From positions 105,698-169,697 of the forward strand of contig NZ_JADNHZ010000002.1 in the NCBI RefSeq assembly GCF_015554145.1: a stretch of DNA of 64,000 bases, read 5' to 3'. The notes under the pieces are model-generated. The model made no database searches. It was not told where the DNA came from and worked only from the letters and a program-made list of their open reading frames with translations. Shown piece after piece: positions 55,207 through 63,926 of this stretch (its first letter is position 1; the number at the start of each line of letters is the position of its first letter). This stretch comes from Collinsella aerofaciens (GTDB lineage Bacteria > Actinomycetota > Coriobacteriia > Coriobacteriales > Coriobacteriaceae). Made by a program: the position numbers and the translations under genes.

Positions 55207-56097
55207 TCACGAAGCAAGATGACGCAATAGGTGCAGAAAAACCGTCTGGCGTCGATCAGTCCAGGCATTTTGTCGATAGCAAAAGTAGATGGGCAAGGCT
55301 ACGTCACGCGAACCTTCAATGGAGCACTCGCTCACTTCCAATACATCTGATGCGAGAGAAGAGCCAGAAAAACTCAATATCAATCCCCCGGCTTGAAGAA
55401 ACTCAGTCTGCGCCCTGTTTCCGTATTCAACATCACGGAAGCGAAAATTGACGAGCTGGGCTTCGGGACATTGATTGATTGCATTGAGACAGGGTGACAA
55501 ATTAATGGGAACAGCGAGCCTGCCGCCCAGTAACTCGCGAATGGTCATGGCGCCCACAGATTGATGACCCGCTGGGCATGAAAGAACCTTGAGCTCCTTT
55601 TCACCCAAGTATTTCGAAGAAAGGACACTGTCCCTTGGTTCCTCAAATGAGATGGCCGCATCCGAAATACCAAGCACAAGTGATTCAAAGCATGTAGCCG
55701 TTGGCTGATGCCACACATCAAGGTGAATCTGAGGATGCGAGCGTTCAAACGAGTCATACCAGTTTTCGGCAAAAAGGCGCCCCCGCCCATGAAGGCAGGG
55801 GGCGTAAAGACGAAAGTGGCCATCGGGCGAAACGCCGTCGCTCCCCGATTGAGCGTACTTTTTGAGATCGTCGACTTGTGCCAGGATCACGCGTGCACGA
55901 CGCGCAAATTCTCTGCCCGCCGAAGACAAAACAGCCTCCCCCGCCGATCGGTTGAGCAAAACAATCTGATACTCAGATTCCAACTTTTTGATTGCCGACG
56001 AAACAGCCTGCGGACTCACATGAACGGCGCGAGCTGCTTTGCGCACGCCGCCATAGTTCGCTACCGCTTGAAGGTATTCGAGTTGAGAAAGCTGCAT
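55207..56097 (-). CDS. LysR family transcriptional regulator
   Basis: 296 residues. The N-terminal winged helix (about 1-60) is QLEYLQAVANYGGVRKAARA and SPQAVSSAIKKLESEY, followed by a substrate-binding domain. It reads in the same direction as the MFS gene rather than divergently, so it may be cotranscribed with it. The effector is unknown. The lower GC content matches the MFS gene. Confidence 0.93.
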   Translation of the reverse strand: MQLSQLEYLQAVANYGGVRKAARAVHVSPQAVSSAIKKLESEYQIVLLNRSAGEAVLSSAGREFARRARVILAQVDDLKKYAQSGSDGVSPDGHFRLYAPCLHGRGRLFAENWYDSFERSHPQIHLDVWHQPTATCFESLVLGISDAAISFEEPRDSVLSSKYLGEKELKVLSCPAGHQSVGAMTIRELLGGRLAVPINLSPCLNAINQCPEAQLVNFRFRDVEYGNRAQTEFLQAGGLILSFSGSSLASDVLEVSECSIEGSRDVALPIYFCYRQNAWTDRRQTVFLHLLRHLAS

Positions 56098-56138
56098 AGA
56101 TTACTCCAAAGGCAGCCAAGTCGACGGGCTACGCGCCC

Positions 56139-56474
56139 TCAGATGAGGTTCTCGCCCAGGTTTTTGCCGCCGAGGACGTGCATATGGAAGTGCATGACGG
56201 TCTGGCCGGCGTTGACACCCTTGTTGGAAATGACGCGGAAACCGTCCTCCAGTCCCTTGGCCTTGGCGACCTCCTGGATGGCGTGAGCCATGGCGCCCAT
56301 GGTCTCGGCAGGCACGTTGTCGGCGATGTCGCTGTAGTGCTTCTTGGGGATCACGAGCGTGTGGACCGGCGCCTGCGGGTTGAGGTCGTCGAAGGCGATG
56401 ACCTGGTCGTCCTCATAGACAACGGTCGAGGGGATCTCGTGGTTGGCAATTTTACAGAAGATGCAATCGCACAT
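56139..56474 (-). CDS. HIT family (HINT-like) hydrolase
   Basis: 111 residues. CIFCKIANHEIPSTVVYEDD at the N terminus and the histidine triad HFHMHVLGG near the C terminus identify a HINT-type nucleotide phosphoramidase/hydrolase acting on AMP conjugates. AAGGAACC precedes the ATG. It lies 30 bases after the xseB end, on the same strand as xseA-xseB. Confidence 0.96.
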   Translation of the reverse strand: MCDCIFCKIANHEIPSTVVYEDDQVIAFDDLNPQAPVHTLVIPKKHYSDIADNVPAETMGAMAHAIQEVAKAKGLEDGFRVISNKGVNAGQTVMHFHMHVLGGKNLGENLI

Positions 56475-56523
56475 AGCTGGTTCCTTTCTTACAGACCAAG
56501 GTAATTATATTTGGTCGAGATGC

Positions 56524-56790
56524 TTAGAACGAAAGGTTATCATCGGTGTTGGCGGCCTCGCCGTCGGCGAGCACGTCGTTGCCGTCGACGTCCTTAAGGA
56601 GCACCGAGACCTTCTGCTCGGCATCGGACAGGCGGGTGCGCAGGCTTTTGAGGAGCTCGACGCCGCGGGTGTAGCTCTCGAGCGACTCCTCAAGCTCCAT
56701 ATCGCCCGACTCCAGGCTGCGGATGATGAGCTCCAGCTCCTGCGAGGCCTGCTTGTACGTAAGCTGCTCGACCGGGGTCTTCTCTGCCAT
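56524..56790 (-). CDS. xseB: Exodeoxyribonuclease VII small subunit
   Basis: 88 residues. LTYKQASQELELIIRSLESGDMELEESL and YTRGVELLKSLRTRLSDAEQKV are the XseB helical hairpin. It assembles in several copies on XseA. It lies 42 bases after xseA; GGAAAGGAAACA precedes the ATG. Confidence 0.97.
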   Translation of the reverse strand: MAEKTPVEQLTYKQASQELELIIRSLESGDMELEESLESYTRGVELLKSLRTRLSDAEQKVSVLLKDVDGNDVLADGEAANTDDNLSF

Positions 56791-56832
56791 ATCTGTTTCC
56801 TTTCCTAAGGGTCTATCACTGCGAAACGCGGT

Positions 56833-58287
56833 CTACTCGACCGTATCGACCGTTGCTGCCACGTTGCCGTCTGCCATGCGCACGCGAATGGCGTCGCCAG
56901 GCTTAAAGGTCTTGGCACTCGTAGCCACACCATCATCGCTGTACGCGATGGAATAGCCGCGAGCAAGCACTTTGAGCGGCGACAGGGCATCGAGCGACGC
57001 TGCCGCACGGCTCAGGTCGGACGCTGGCTTGCTGAGCATCGTGCGCCCTTGATGCTCTAGGCGGGAACTCGCAAGCGTGAGCGCATGGCGCTTACCATCG
57101 AGCCCCGAGGTGCTTGTAATCAGACGCTCGGGCAAGCGCTCAAAGTTGGAGCGGAATGTCCCGACCGAGCGTACTATGGCGCCCGACAGGCGATCGGCAG
57201 TCAGCGCAAGCTCCGATTCGCGACGCTCGACCATAAATGTGGGGTCGTTGAGGCACGGGCGACACGCAGCGGCATCGAGCGCATCACCCAAGCGAGCCGT
57301 ATAGGTATCCCAGGCACGGCGACCGCGCTGATCGAGCATCTCCAGGTCGACCTGGGCCGACCCAATCATCGATGCCATCGCGGCACCCAGACGCTGATGG
57401 CGCGCCTCGAGCACATCGGCCAACTCCGTCATAGCCGGCGCCACCGATTCTGCCGCCGCCGTGGGCGTGGAGGCGCGTCGGTCGCTCACCATGTCGCAAA
57501 TCGAGGTATCGGGCTCATGGCCAATGCCGGTCACCACGGGCACAGGACAAGCCGCCACCGCGCGGGCAAGCTCCTCGTCATTAAAGGTCATGAGGTCCTC
57601 AAAGGAGCCGCCGCCGCGCACCAGCAAAATACAGTCGGGCGCCGGCGTAATGGAAGCGGCGCGGCGCAAGCCATCAATGAGCTCGGCCGGCGCACCCTCG
57701 CCTTGAACCTTGGCGCCCACGCAGACAAGCTCGACGAGCGGGTTGCGACGGCGCAGCGTACGCTTGACGTCGTCGATTACCGCACCGGAAAGCGAGGTGA
57801 CGACCGCCACGCGTGAGCAAAACACCGGGATGCGGCGTTTGCGGGACTCGTCCATCAGTCCCTCGCGGCGTAGCTTTTCGGCCAACTGCGCCACCTGTTG
57901 ACGCAGCAGACCCTCCCCCGCCAGCGAAAACGAGCGAGCGACAAAGCTCATGCGGCCCGTGGCCTTATAGAGATTGAAGCTGCCCTTAAAGCTCACCTGC
58001 ATGCCGTCACGCAAGTCGAAGGTGCGCTTAAGGTAGGCGCCCTTCCAGATGATGCAGTCAACGGCGGCCGAATCGTCCTTGATCTGGAAATAGCAGTGGC
58101 CGCTTCGGGCGTTTGGGCCACGAAAACCCGTGACCTCGCCCAGAACGCTCAGCTGCGGAATGGCATCGAGCGCACCGGCGGCGATCTCTACCGCCTGGCT
58201 CACGCTGAGCTCCTTGCGCTCCTGCTCATCCGAACCGTCGAACTCGGCGGAAACGGCATTGCCGGTTAGATTCCAGCCTGCCACGCA
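56833..58287 (-). CDS. xseA: Exodeoxyribonuclease VII large subunit
   Basis: 484 residues. N-terminal OB domain (LSVLGEVTGFRGPNARSGHCYF and DSAAVDCIIWKG), the catalytic region with VFCSRVAVVTSLSGAVIDDV, ILLVRGGGSFEDLMTFNDE and GIGHEPDTSICD, and a C-terminal coiled coil. It degrades single-stranded DNA. GTG 58287 has AAAGGAGG four bases upstream and is preferred to the ATG at 58302. Confidence 0.96.
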   Translation of the reverse strand, partial: CVAGWNLTGNAVSAEFDGSDEQERKELSVSQAVEIAAGALDAIPQLSVLGEVTGFRGPNARSGHCYFQIKDDSAAVDCIIWKGAYLKRTFDLRDGMQVSFKGSFNLYKATGRMSFVARSFSLAGEGLLRQQVAQLAEKLRREGLMDESRKRRIPVFCSRVAVVTSLSGAVIDDVKRTLRRRNPLVELVCVGAKVQGEGAPAELIDGLRRAASITPAPDCILLVRGGGSFEDLMTFNDEELARAVAACPVPVVTGIGHEPDTSICDMVSDRRASTPTAAAESVAPAMTELADVLEARHQRLGAAMASMIGSAQVDLEMLDQRGRRAWDTYTARLGDALDAAACRPCLNDPTFMVERRESELALTADRLSGAIVRSVGTFRSNFERLPERLITSTSGLDGKRHALTLASSRLEHQGRTMLSKPASDLSRAAASLDALSPLKVLARGYSIAYSDDGVATSAKTFKPGDAIRVRMADGNVAATVDTVE

Positions 58288-58399
58288 GCCTCCTTTCGTC
58301 ATCGTGCACAAGGGCTCCGGCCCTGCGCAAATTCAAGTCCAACACATAGTACAGCGCCGCGGGGACACAAATTCCCGCGGCGCCCAGCGACCCAATTTG

Positions 58400-59104
58400 T
58401 TATCGGTTGGAGTTTCTGTTGTAGCGAGCCATAAGATAGAGCAGCTGAATAATCGAGGTGAGCGCCGCAGCCACATAGGTAAGCGCGGCGGCCGTCAGCA
58501 CCTTCTTGGCACCGTTGACCTGCTTGGAGCTCATACCCGACTGCTCAATATACGCCACGGCGCGCCGGCTAGCATCAATCTCGACCGGTAGCGTAACCAG
58601 TTGGAACAGCACGCTAAACGAGAAGAAGATCAGTGCGAGGGTCGTGAGTCCCGCGATGTTCATAAACAGGCCCATGAGCAGCACGATGGTCCAAGTGTTC
58701 TGGGTAAAGTTGACGACCGGCACGAGGGCGGTGCGTACCTTCATCATGGCATAGCCGCTTTGACGCTGCGCGGCATGGCCTGCCTCGTGACAAGCGACAG
58801 CAACGCTTGCGACCGAGCCGCCCGAACGGTTGGAATCCGACAGATACAGATTGTTGTCCTGCGGGTTGTAGTGGTCGGTAAGCTCACCAGCGACGCCCTT
58901 GATACCCACGGCATTGCAGCCGTTGGCGTCGAGCATGCGGCGAGCGACCGTGGCACCCGTGTCGCCGTCCGAGCGAACCTTGGACCACGTCTTGTACGTC
59001 GAGTTGATATAGCTCTGCGCAGCAAGGCCAAGCACCGTACAAACAAGAACAACCAGCAGGTACAGCGGGTCGATGCCAAAGCCATATCCATAGTAATAGG
59101 GCAT
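58400..59104 (-). CDS. YugP-type membrane zinc metallopeptidase
   Basis: 234 residues. An N-terminal membrane segment (about 12-30), then a cytoplasm-facing peptidase region with the zinc motif HEAGH at 106-110 (VACHEAGHAAQ) and three more hydrophobic segments. This is the DUF2268/YugP neutral zinc metallopeptidase group, whose substrates are unknown. GGAGGAATTCGC precedes the ATG. The structured repeat copy B lies upstream, so it may be in this gene's leader. Confidence 0.93.
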   Translation of the reverse strand: MPYYYGYGFGIDPLYLLVVLVCTVLGLAAQSYINSTYKTWSKVRSDGDTGATVARRMLDANGCNAVGIKGVAGELTDHYNPQDNNLYLSDSNRSGGSVASVAVACHEAGHAAQRQSGYAMMKVRTALVPVVNFTQNTWTIVLLMGLFMNIAGLTTLALIFFSFSVLFQLVTLPVEIDASRRAVAYIEQSGMSSKQVNGAKKVLTAAALTYVAAALTSIIQLLYLMARYNRNSNR

Positions 59105-59188
59105 GCGAATTCCTCCAAATCGAGTTACACGTTGGAGGCATTCTACCCACTCGCCCAGCAGGCAAATCAACATCGATGTTTTGGCAAT

Positions 59189-59336
59189 GTCAGCGAAAAC
59201 GGCCGAGAGCGAGCAAGGTGACGTGAAAGAGAAGCGACGCGTACTTTGGTACGCGAGCGACGATTGAACGTCAGATTGCTCGCTCTCGGCCGTTTGCAGC
59301 GTCGAGCTGTTACGCGGTTTGGTAAAACCGCGTAAC
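59189..59336. ncRNA. Candidate structured RNA / structured palindromic element, copy B
   Basis: 148 nt. P1 pairs 59199-59216 with 59276-59293 over 18 perfect pairs. P2 is TGACGT (59219-59224) with ACGTCA (59268-59273). P3 is a hairpin CGCGTAC-TTTG-GTACGCG (59238-59255), and P4 is GTTACGCGGTTT-GGT-AAAACCGCGTAAC. Linkers 59189-59198, 59207-59231, 59259-59278 and 59294-59307 are identical to copy A at 34649-34795. It fills most of the gap between the rnd stop and the zinc peptidase start. No open reading frame lies inside it. Confidence 0.7.
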
Positions 59337-59343
59337 TATATAC

Positions 59344-60477
59344 CTATAACAACTCAATCTTTCCGTCCTTCACGGTGAGTCCCATATTGCCGGAAAGCAG
59401 ATCGTCCAGACGCGAGCCCACAAGCTCAAAACGCCAGCCTTCACGCAGGGGGCTCTGCTCGGGATGCTCAATGTAGTCGGCCAGGTCATCGCGCGAGGCA
59501 ATAACCGAGGTCGCCACTCCCGAGCGTTCGGCAACCAGGCGGATGAGCGCATACATCAGGTCCGTCACGCTCTCCAGCTCCGGCGAGATCTGACGGTGCC
59601 CGCGCACCATGAGCGGCAGGCGATCGTGCGGGCAGCTCGCGCCGCGCTTGATGGCCATGAGCGCGCCGTCCACATCGCGCTCCCCCAACTGGTCGGTACC
59701 ACGAATGCTACGGAACTCCTCAACGCGCACGGGATTGCGCTTAACGAGCGCAAGCAGCGTGTCGTCGGACATGACCCACTTGCGCGGGATGTTACGGCGC
59801 TCGGCGCGGTCCTCGCGCCAGGCGGCGAGCTCGCGCGCGATGCCCAACTGGTGACGGCTGCACGAATTGATGCGTTTGACCTTACGGAACGCCTCGTGGC
59901 GATCGGCGCGATAGTGCGACTCGTCAGCCAGCGGGCGCAGCTCGTCGAGCACCCAGTCCACGCGGCCCAGCTCGCGCAGGCGGCTCATCATCTCGGTATA
60001 GGCGACGATCAGGTACTTGACGTCATCGATCGCGTACTCGATCTGTTTGTCGGTCAGCGGGCGACGCGACCAGTCGGTCAGCGACTCGGTCTTGGGCAGC
60101 GAGACGCCGCAAAACGTCTGCACGAGCGCGCCGTAGGAAATCTGCTGGCGTTCGCCCAAAAAGGCGGCGGCCACCTGCGTGTCAAAAATCGGACGCGGCA
60201 GCACGCCCACGGTATGGAGCATAACCTCCATATCCTGCGAGCAGGCGTGGAAGACTTTGGTCACGCTCTCGTCGGCCATAAGCTCGGCCAGCGGCGACAG
60301 GTCGTCGATCACCAGAGGGTCGACCGCGACGCTCTCGGCAGGGGTGGCAATCTGAACCAAACACAGGCGCGGATGGAACGTGCGCTCGCGCAAAAACTCG
60401 GTATCGACGGCAATCGCGTCAAACTCACGGGCGCGCTGGCAAAAGTCGAGTAGAGCCTGATGTGTGGAAATGTACAT
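59344..60477 (-). CDS. rnd: Ribonuclease D
   Basis: 377 residues. DEDDy 3'-5' exonuclease motifs: D25 and E27 in AVDTEF, the ACSQDMEV motif and YAIDDVKYL with the catalytic Tyr/Asp region; an HRDC domain follows at about 205-285. It trims tRNA and other RNA 3' ends. Start ATG 60477 (MYISTHQ) has a weak ribosome site; an ATG at 60513 would add 12 residues. It is divergent from the lipid kinase gene. Confidence 0.93.
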   Translation of the reverse strand: MYISTHQALLDFCQRAREFDAIAVDTEFLRERTFHPRLCLVQIATPAESVAVDPLVIDDLSPLAELMADESVTKVFHACSQDMEVMLHTVGVLPRPIFDTQVAAAFLGERQQISYGALVQTFCGVSLPKTESLTDWSRRPLTDKQIEYAIDDVKYLIVAYTEMMSRLRELGRVDWVLDELRPLADESHYRADRHEAFRKVKRINSCSRHQLGIARELAAWREDRAERRNIPRKWVMSDDTLLALVKRNPVRVEEFRSIRGTDQLGERDVDGALMAIKRGASCPHDRLPLMVRGHRQISPELESVTDLMYALIRLVAERSGVATSVIASRDDLADYIEHPEQSPLREGWRFELVGSRLDDLLSGNMGLTVKDGKIELL

Positions 60478-60575
60478 ATCAACCCATCGAATAAGGTTAG
60501 GCCCGAAAAACACGGGTAGGATAACGGCATTGTCTTACAACTATACTCGGTTAGTCACAGAACGGGAACGTAAGT

Positions 60576-61493
60576 ATGCGCTGCCTTATCATCCACAACC
60601 CGGCATCGGGCCCCAGCTCAGATGAAATCTACGCATTCACGCACGCCCTCGCGCAGGGCGGCGACGAGGTCGTGATGCGTTTTATCGGCGATGGCATGGA
60701 ACCCGAGGACGCCGTGGCAGACGTGCGCGAGTTTGATCGCGTGGTGATTTCGGGCGGCGACGGCACCGTCTCCAACGTGCTCGACCAGATGCGCGGATGC
60801 GGCGTCCCCACGCTCGTCTTCCCCTCCGGCACGGCCTGCCTGTTCTTCAACAACATCGGCAATGCCCCTGAGGCGGCGGCGCTTGCCAAGGCTTGCCGCG
60901 CCGGTCGCACGGTCAAAGTGGACATGGGCGAGCTCTTTTGGCTCGACGAGAACGGCAGAGAGAAGCGCCACGGCTTTATCATCATCGCCGGCTCGGGCTT
61001 CGACGCCGAGATCATGATGAAGGCCGCTCCCACCAAAAACGACATCGGCGAGATCGCCTACTTCCTCTCCGCTCTCGCCACGCCCAACCCCACGGTGGCG
61101 CACTTTACCATTGAGCACGACGGCATTGTCGAGGAGCTCGACGGCATCTGCTGCATGGCGGGCAATACCTCGGTCATTCAAAACGACATCAACCTGTTCC
61201 CCGACTGCCGCATGAACGATGGCATGGTCGATATTGCGGTCATCGAACCCGTGCGCACCGTTCAGCTGCTGCCTACTGTGATCACCGCTGCGCTTGACCC
61301 CGCCGGTAAGGTACTCGGGCGCCCACAGTTCAAGATCATCCAGACCAAGGAAGCCAAGATCACCTGCACCCCGTCACTGGGCATGCAGTTCGATGGCGAG
61401 ATTATCTCCAGCAATTCGGGCGTCTTTGGAGCCCGCGCGCTTCCGCAATGCCTCGACCTCATCGTCGACGAATTCTCCCCGCTCGGAAAATAG
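60576..61493 (+). CDS. Diacylglycerol/lipid kinase family protein
   Basis: 305 residues. DAGK catalytic domain with IIHNPASG at the N terminus, GGDGT at 60-64 and FPSGTACLFFNNIG, then a beta-sandwich second domain. YegS/DgkB-type enzymes phosphorylate diacylglycerol or related lipids. GGGAACGTAAGT precedes the ATG. A 30-residue membrane protein follows after 9 bases with a strong ribosome site. Confidence 0.93.
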   Translation: MRCLIIHNPASGPSSDEIYAFTHALAQGGDEVVMRFIGDGMEPEDAVADVREFDRVVISGGDGTVSNVLDQMRGCGVPTLVFPSGTACLFFNNIGNAPEAAALAKACRAGRTVKVDMGELFWLDENGREKRHGFIIIAGSGFDAEIMMKAAPTKNDIGEIAYFLSALATPNPTVAHFTIEHDGIVEELDGICCMAGNTSVIQNDINLFPDCRMNDGMVDIAVIEPVRTVQLLPTVITAALDPAGKVLGRPQFKIIQTKEAKITCTPSLGMQFDGEIISSNSGVFGARALPQCLDLIVDEFSPLGK

Positions 61494-61502
61494 GAGGACC
61501 CT

Positions 61503-61595
61503 ATGAACGACAATCCCCTGATCGGCTTTATTGTCATCGTCTTGGCCATGCTCGTCGGTTACGCCATCAACGTGATTCACCGCCGAAAGAAGTAA
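61503..61595 (+). CDS. 30-residue single-span membrane protein
   Basis: The frame MNDNPLIGFIVIVLAMLVGY, then AINVIHRRKK and a stop, begins 9 bases after the lipid kinase stop. AGGAGG starts at 61492, overlapping that stop codon, and lies five bases before the ATG. The peptide has a short polar N terminus, a hydrophobic helix of about 18 residues and a basic end, so it should insert with the C terminus inside. Function is unknown; a small partner of the kinase is a guess. Confidence 0.7.
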   Translation: MNDNPLIGFIVIVLAMLVGYAINVIHRRKK

Positions 61596-61631
61596 ATCCA
61601 CATTGGTATGATATTCATCCAGTTATCGCCT

Positions 61632-61670
61632 CTCCCGCTGTTTATGCATTCGTCAAATAGCGGGGGATTT
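61632..61670 (+). terminator. Terminator after the lipid kinase and small protein
   Basis: CCCGCT..TTT (61634-61643) pairs with AAA..AGCGGG (61655-61664), followed by GGATTTTCATTT. The remaining gap to 61858 is AT-rich, probably promoter sequence, with no gene seen. Confidence 0.75.
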
Positions 61671-61858
61671 TCATTTCGGGCATTCCCAGCTACTTTATTC
61701 GGCTACAGTAATTACAGGGCGTCTTTATTAAAGTAAAGTTGCAAACTGAGTACGATTAACCGCTCATCGCATATTTCATCACGCTTATCGAGTAAGTTTC
61801 TTTCATAGATGAATATTGTTTCCAGTTCGTTACGCTAATGAGGTGTCTTTATTGGCTG

Positions 61859-61882
61859 AAGCCCTCTGGCGACAGAGGGCTT
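61859..61882 (+). promoter_or_regulatory. Hairpin in the C69 dipeptidase leader
   Basis: AAGCCCTCTG, a GCGA tetraloop and CAGAGGGCTT form a perfect 10-bp stem ending in a short T run, 19 bases before the start codon and just ahead of the GGGAGG ribosome site. It could be an attenuator or an mRNA-stabilising stem. Confidence 0.5.
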
Positions 61883-61901
61883 TCGCACGCTGGGAGGGAA
61901 A

Positions 61902-63845
61902 ATGAGGAAAACTCGCCCCGTCAACGCGCTCAAGAAGCTTGGCATAGGCCTTGCATTTGGAGCTGCAACCATCATGTCCATGCCGACCTCTGCACTCGCT
62001 TGCACGCAGGTCTACATGGGCAAAAACCTTACGGCCGACGGCAACACGTACTACGGCCGTTCCGAGGACTATGGCCCGCGCTATCTTAAGCACTTTGGCA
62101 TTGAGCCCTCTCACGGCCCGGGACATACGTACAGCTCGGACGAGTCTTCGTTCATGTACACCTCGACCAAGACCACGTATCGCTACACCTATGTACGCGA
62201 CCATCCCTCGCAGTGGGATGAACGCTGGGATGCCTACTCTGAAGCAGGCATCAACGAGAAGGGCGTATCCTGCTCCGCCACGCTAAGCACCAGTATGAAT
62301 GCAGATGCCGAGACAGCAGACCCCCTGACTAAAACCGGCATCGGCGAGTACAACTACGCCAGCGTCATCCTGGGCGAGAGCGCCACGGCCCGCGAGGGCG
62401 TCGAGCTCCTCGGCAGCCTGATTGACGAGCAGGGCGTCTGCTCCAACGACCAGATCATCATCGCCGACAACAACGAGACCTGGCTATTTGCCGTGCTTTC
62501 CGGTCACCAGTGGATCGGCATGAAGCTCGCCGACGACGTCGCCTCGATCAACCCCAACATCGGCAACCTCAACTACGATGTCGACCTCAACGACCCCGAG
62601 AACTGCCTGCACTCCGAGGGCATCGAGTCCATGCCTAAGGAGAAGGGCTTTGCCGAGTACACCGACGGCAAGTTCGACGTCGCCGCAACCTATGGCGAGA
62701 CCATTCAGAATTCCGGTATGCACCAGTGGACCCGCTACGTCCAGGGCCGTAACTACTTTGGCAACGAGCTCCAGGAGGGCACCGACTACGAGATCGTCAA
62801 GGACGAGCGCGAAGAGGCTCGCGCCACGACCGGCGCCTTGGTCCACGAGATGCAGCCGCTGTTCTTCCAGCCTGGAAAGAAAGACTGGACTACCTTTGAG
62901 ATGATTCGCTCTCTCGGTAACCGTGGCGAGAATACCCCGGGCCTTAACGCCAACACTGACGGTGCCTATGCCATCGGCACCGAGCGCAACACCGAGATTC
63001 ACGTCTTCCAGGTTCGCAACGGTCTTGATCCCCAGGTTGCAACAATCCAGTGGGAAATGCTCTCCCGCGCCGCGTACTCCGTCGCCATCCCCTTCTACTC
63101 CGCGCTGATTACCGAGGTTAGCCCGTATTTCAGCGACCAGACCGTCTCCTTCGACCACTGCAAAGAGACGGACATCGTGAACAACGAGGAGCCCGAGAAC
63201 TCCATCAACTACGTCCTCATGGACATCAGCTCCCTCTGCTTTGAGAATCCCGATACCCTTGGTATCAGCGTCCGCTCCTACCTCGATGCACTCCAGAACG
63301 AGCTCATCGAACAGAACAAGGAAGTCGACGCCGCCATGCTGGCCGAGACGACCACCGAGGGCCGCACCGCTCTGGCCAACAAGGCCGGCAAGGCTGCCAC
63401 CGAGAACACCTACGTCAAGTGCAAGGCCCTGCTCCAGGAGATGCGCGCCTATCAGAAGGCCGGAAACTTTGACGAGCCCTTCACCCCGAGCGACCTGAAC
63501 ACCGAGACCAACGGCCTCAAGGTGTCCATCACTTACGCCAAGGATGCTCTTGCCACCGATCCGGTCACCCCGGATCAGCCCGGCACCCCCGAGCAGCCCG
63601 GCACCCCCGAGCAGCCCGGCACCCCCGAGCAGCCCGCTAAGCCCGAGCAGCCCACCACCAAGCCTGAGAAGCCTGGCAAGTCGGACACCACAACCACAGT
63701 AACCGCCAACAAAACGAACACCAAGGGCGGCCTGCCCACCACCGGTGATCGTTTTGATGGCCGCATGGTGGCTGCATTCGCCATCGCTGGCGTTGCCGTC
63801 ATCTCCGCCGGTGGTTACTTCCTCTACCGTCGCAACAAGGAGTAA
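61902..63845 (+). CDS. Sortase-anchored C69 family dipeptidase
   Basis: 647 residues. A signal peptide ends ALA at 31-33, so cleavage would expose C34, the N-terminal nucleophile of peptidase family C69 (N-terminal nucleophile hydrolases; ACTQVYMGKNLTADG). The catalytic domain runs to about 490. A Pro/Glu/Gln repeat linker (PGTPEQ units, about 560-583) and the sorting signal LPTTG (611-615), a hydrophobic span and a positive tail follow. It is predicted to cleave dipeptides at the cell wall. GGGAGG precedes the ATG. Confidence 0.95.
   Translation: MRKTRPVNALKKLGIGLAFGAATIMSMPTSALACTQVYMGKNLTADGNTYYGRSEDYGPRYLKHFGIEPSHGPGHTYSSDESSFMYTSTKTTYRYTYVRDHPSQWDERWDAYSEAGINEKGVSCSATLSTSMNADAETADPLTKTGIGEYNYASVILGESATAREGVELLGSLIDEQGVCSNDQIIIADNNETWLFAVLSGHQWIGMKLADDVASINPNIGNLNYDVDLNDPENCLHSEGIESMPKEKGFAEYTDGKFDVAATYGETIQNSGMHQWTRYVQGRNYFGNELQEGTDYEIVKDEREEARATTGALVHEMQPLFFQPGKKDWTTFEMIRSLGNRGENTPGLNANTDGAYAIGTERNTEIHVFQVRNGLDPQVATIQWEMLSRAAYSVAIPFYSALITEVSPYFSDQTVSFDHCKETDIVNNEEPENSINYVLMDISSLCFENPDTLGISVRSYLDALQNELIEQNKEVDAAMLAETTTEGRTALANKAGKAATENTYVKCKALLQEMRAYQKAGNFDEPFTPSDLNTETNGLKVSITYAKDALATDPVTPDQPGTPEQPGTPEQPGTPEQPAKPEQPTTKPEKPGKSDTTTTVTANKTNTKGGLPTTGDRFDGRMVAAFAIAGVAVISAGGYFLYRRNKE
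63579..63650 (+). repeat. 18-bp tandem repeat encoding PGTPEQ
   Basis: Three exact 18-bp units (63579-63596, 63597-63614, 63615-63632) and one diverged unit (63633-63650) lie in frame in the wall-spanning linker of the C69 peptidase. Copy-number change would shorten or lengthen the linker without a frameshift. Confidence 0.9.
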
Positions 63846-63855
63846 CGTCCTAGCT

Positions 63856-63926
63856 GAGCGGGCAAGGCAGCAATGGCAGCCTCGCCCGCTTAGCCCGCTC
63901 TTTTGACCGGCGGGAAACCCGCCGGT
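63856..63926 (+). terminator. Tandem terminators after the C69 peptidase
   Basis: GAGCGGGC (63856-63863) can pair with GCCCGCTC (63893-63900), which is followed by TTTT; an alternative inner pairing uses 63879-63890. A second hairpin ACCGGCGGG-AAA-CCCGCCGGT (63906-63926) is followed by TGATTTT. The last 70 bases hold another TTTCCGC/GCGGAAA dyad and no visible gene start. Confidence 0.8.

Noticed and set aside
63579..63650. Tandem repeats as a CRISPR-like array
   Set aside because: Contiguous 18-bp units in frame within the coding sequence, with no spacers.
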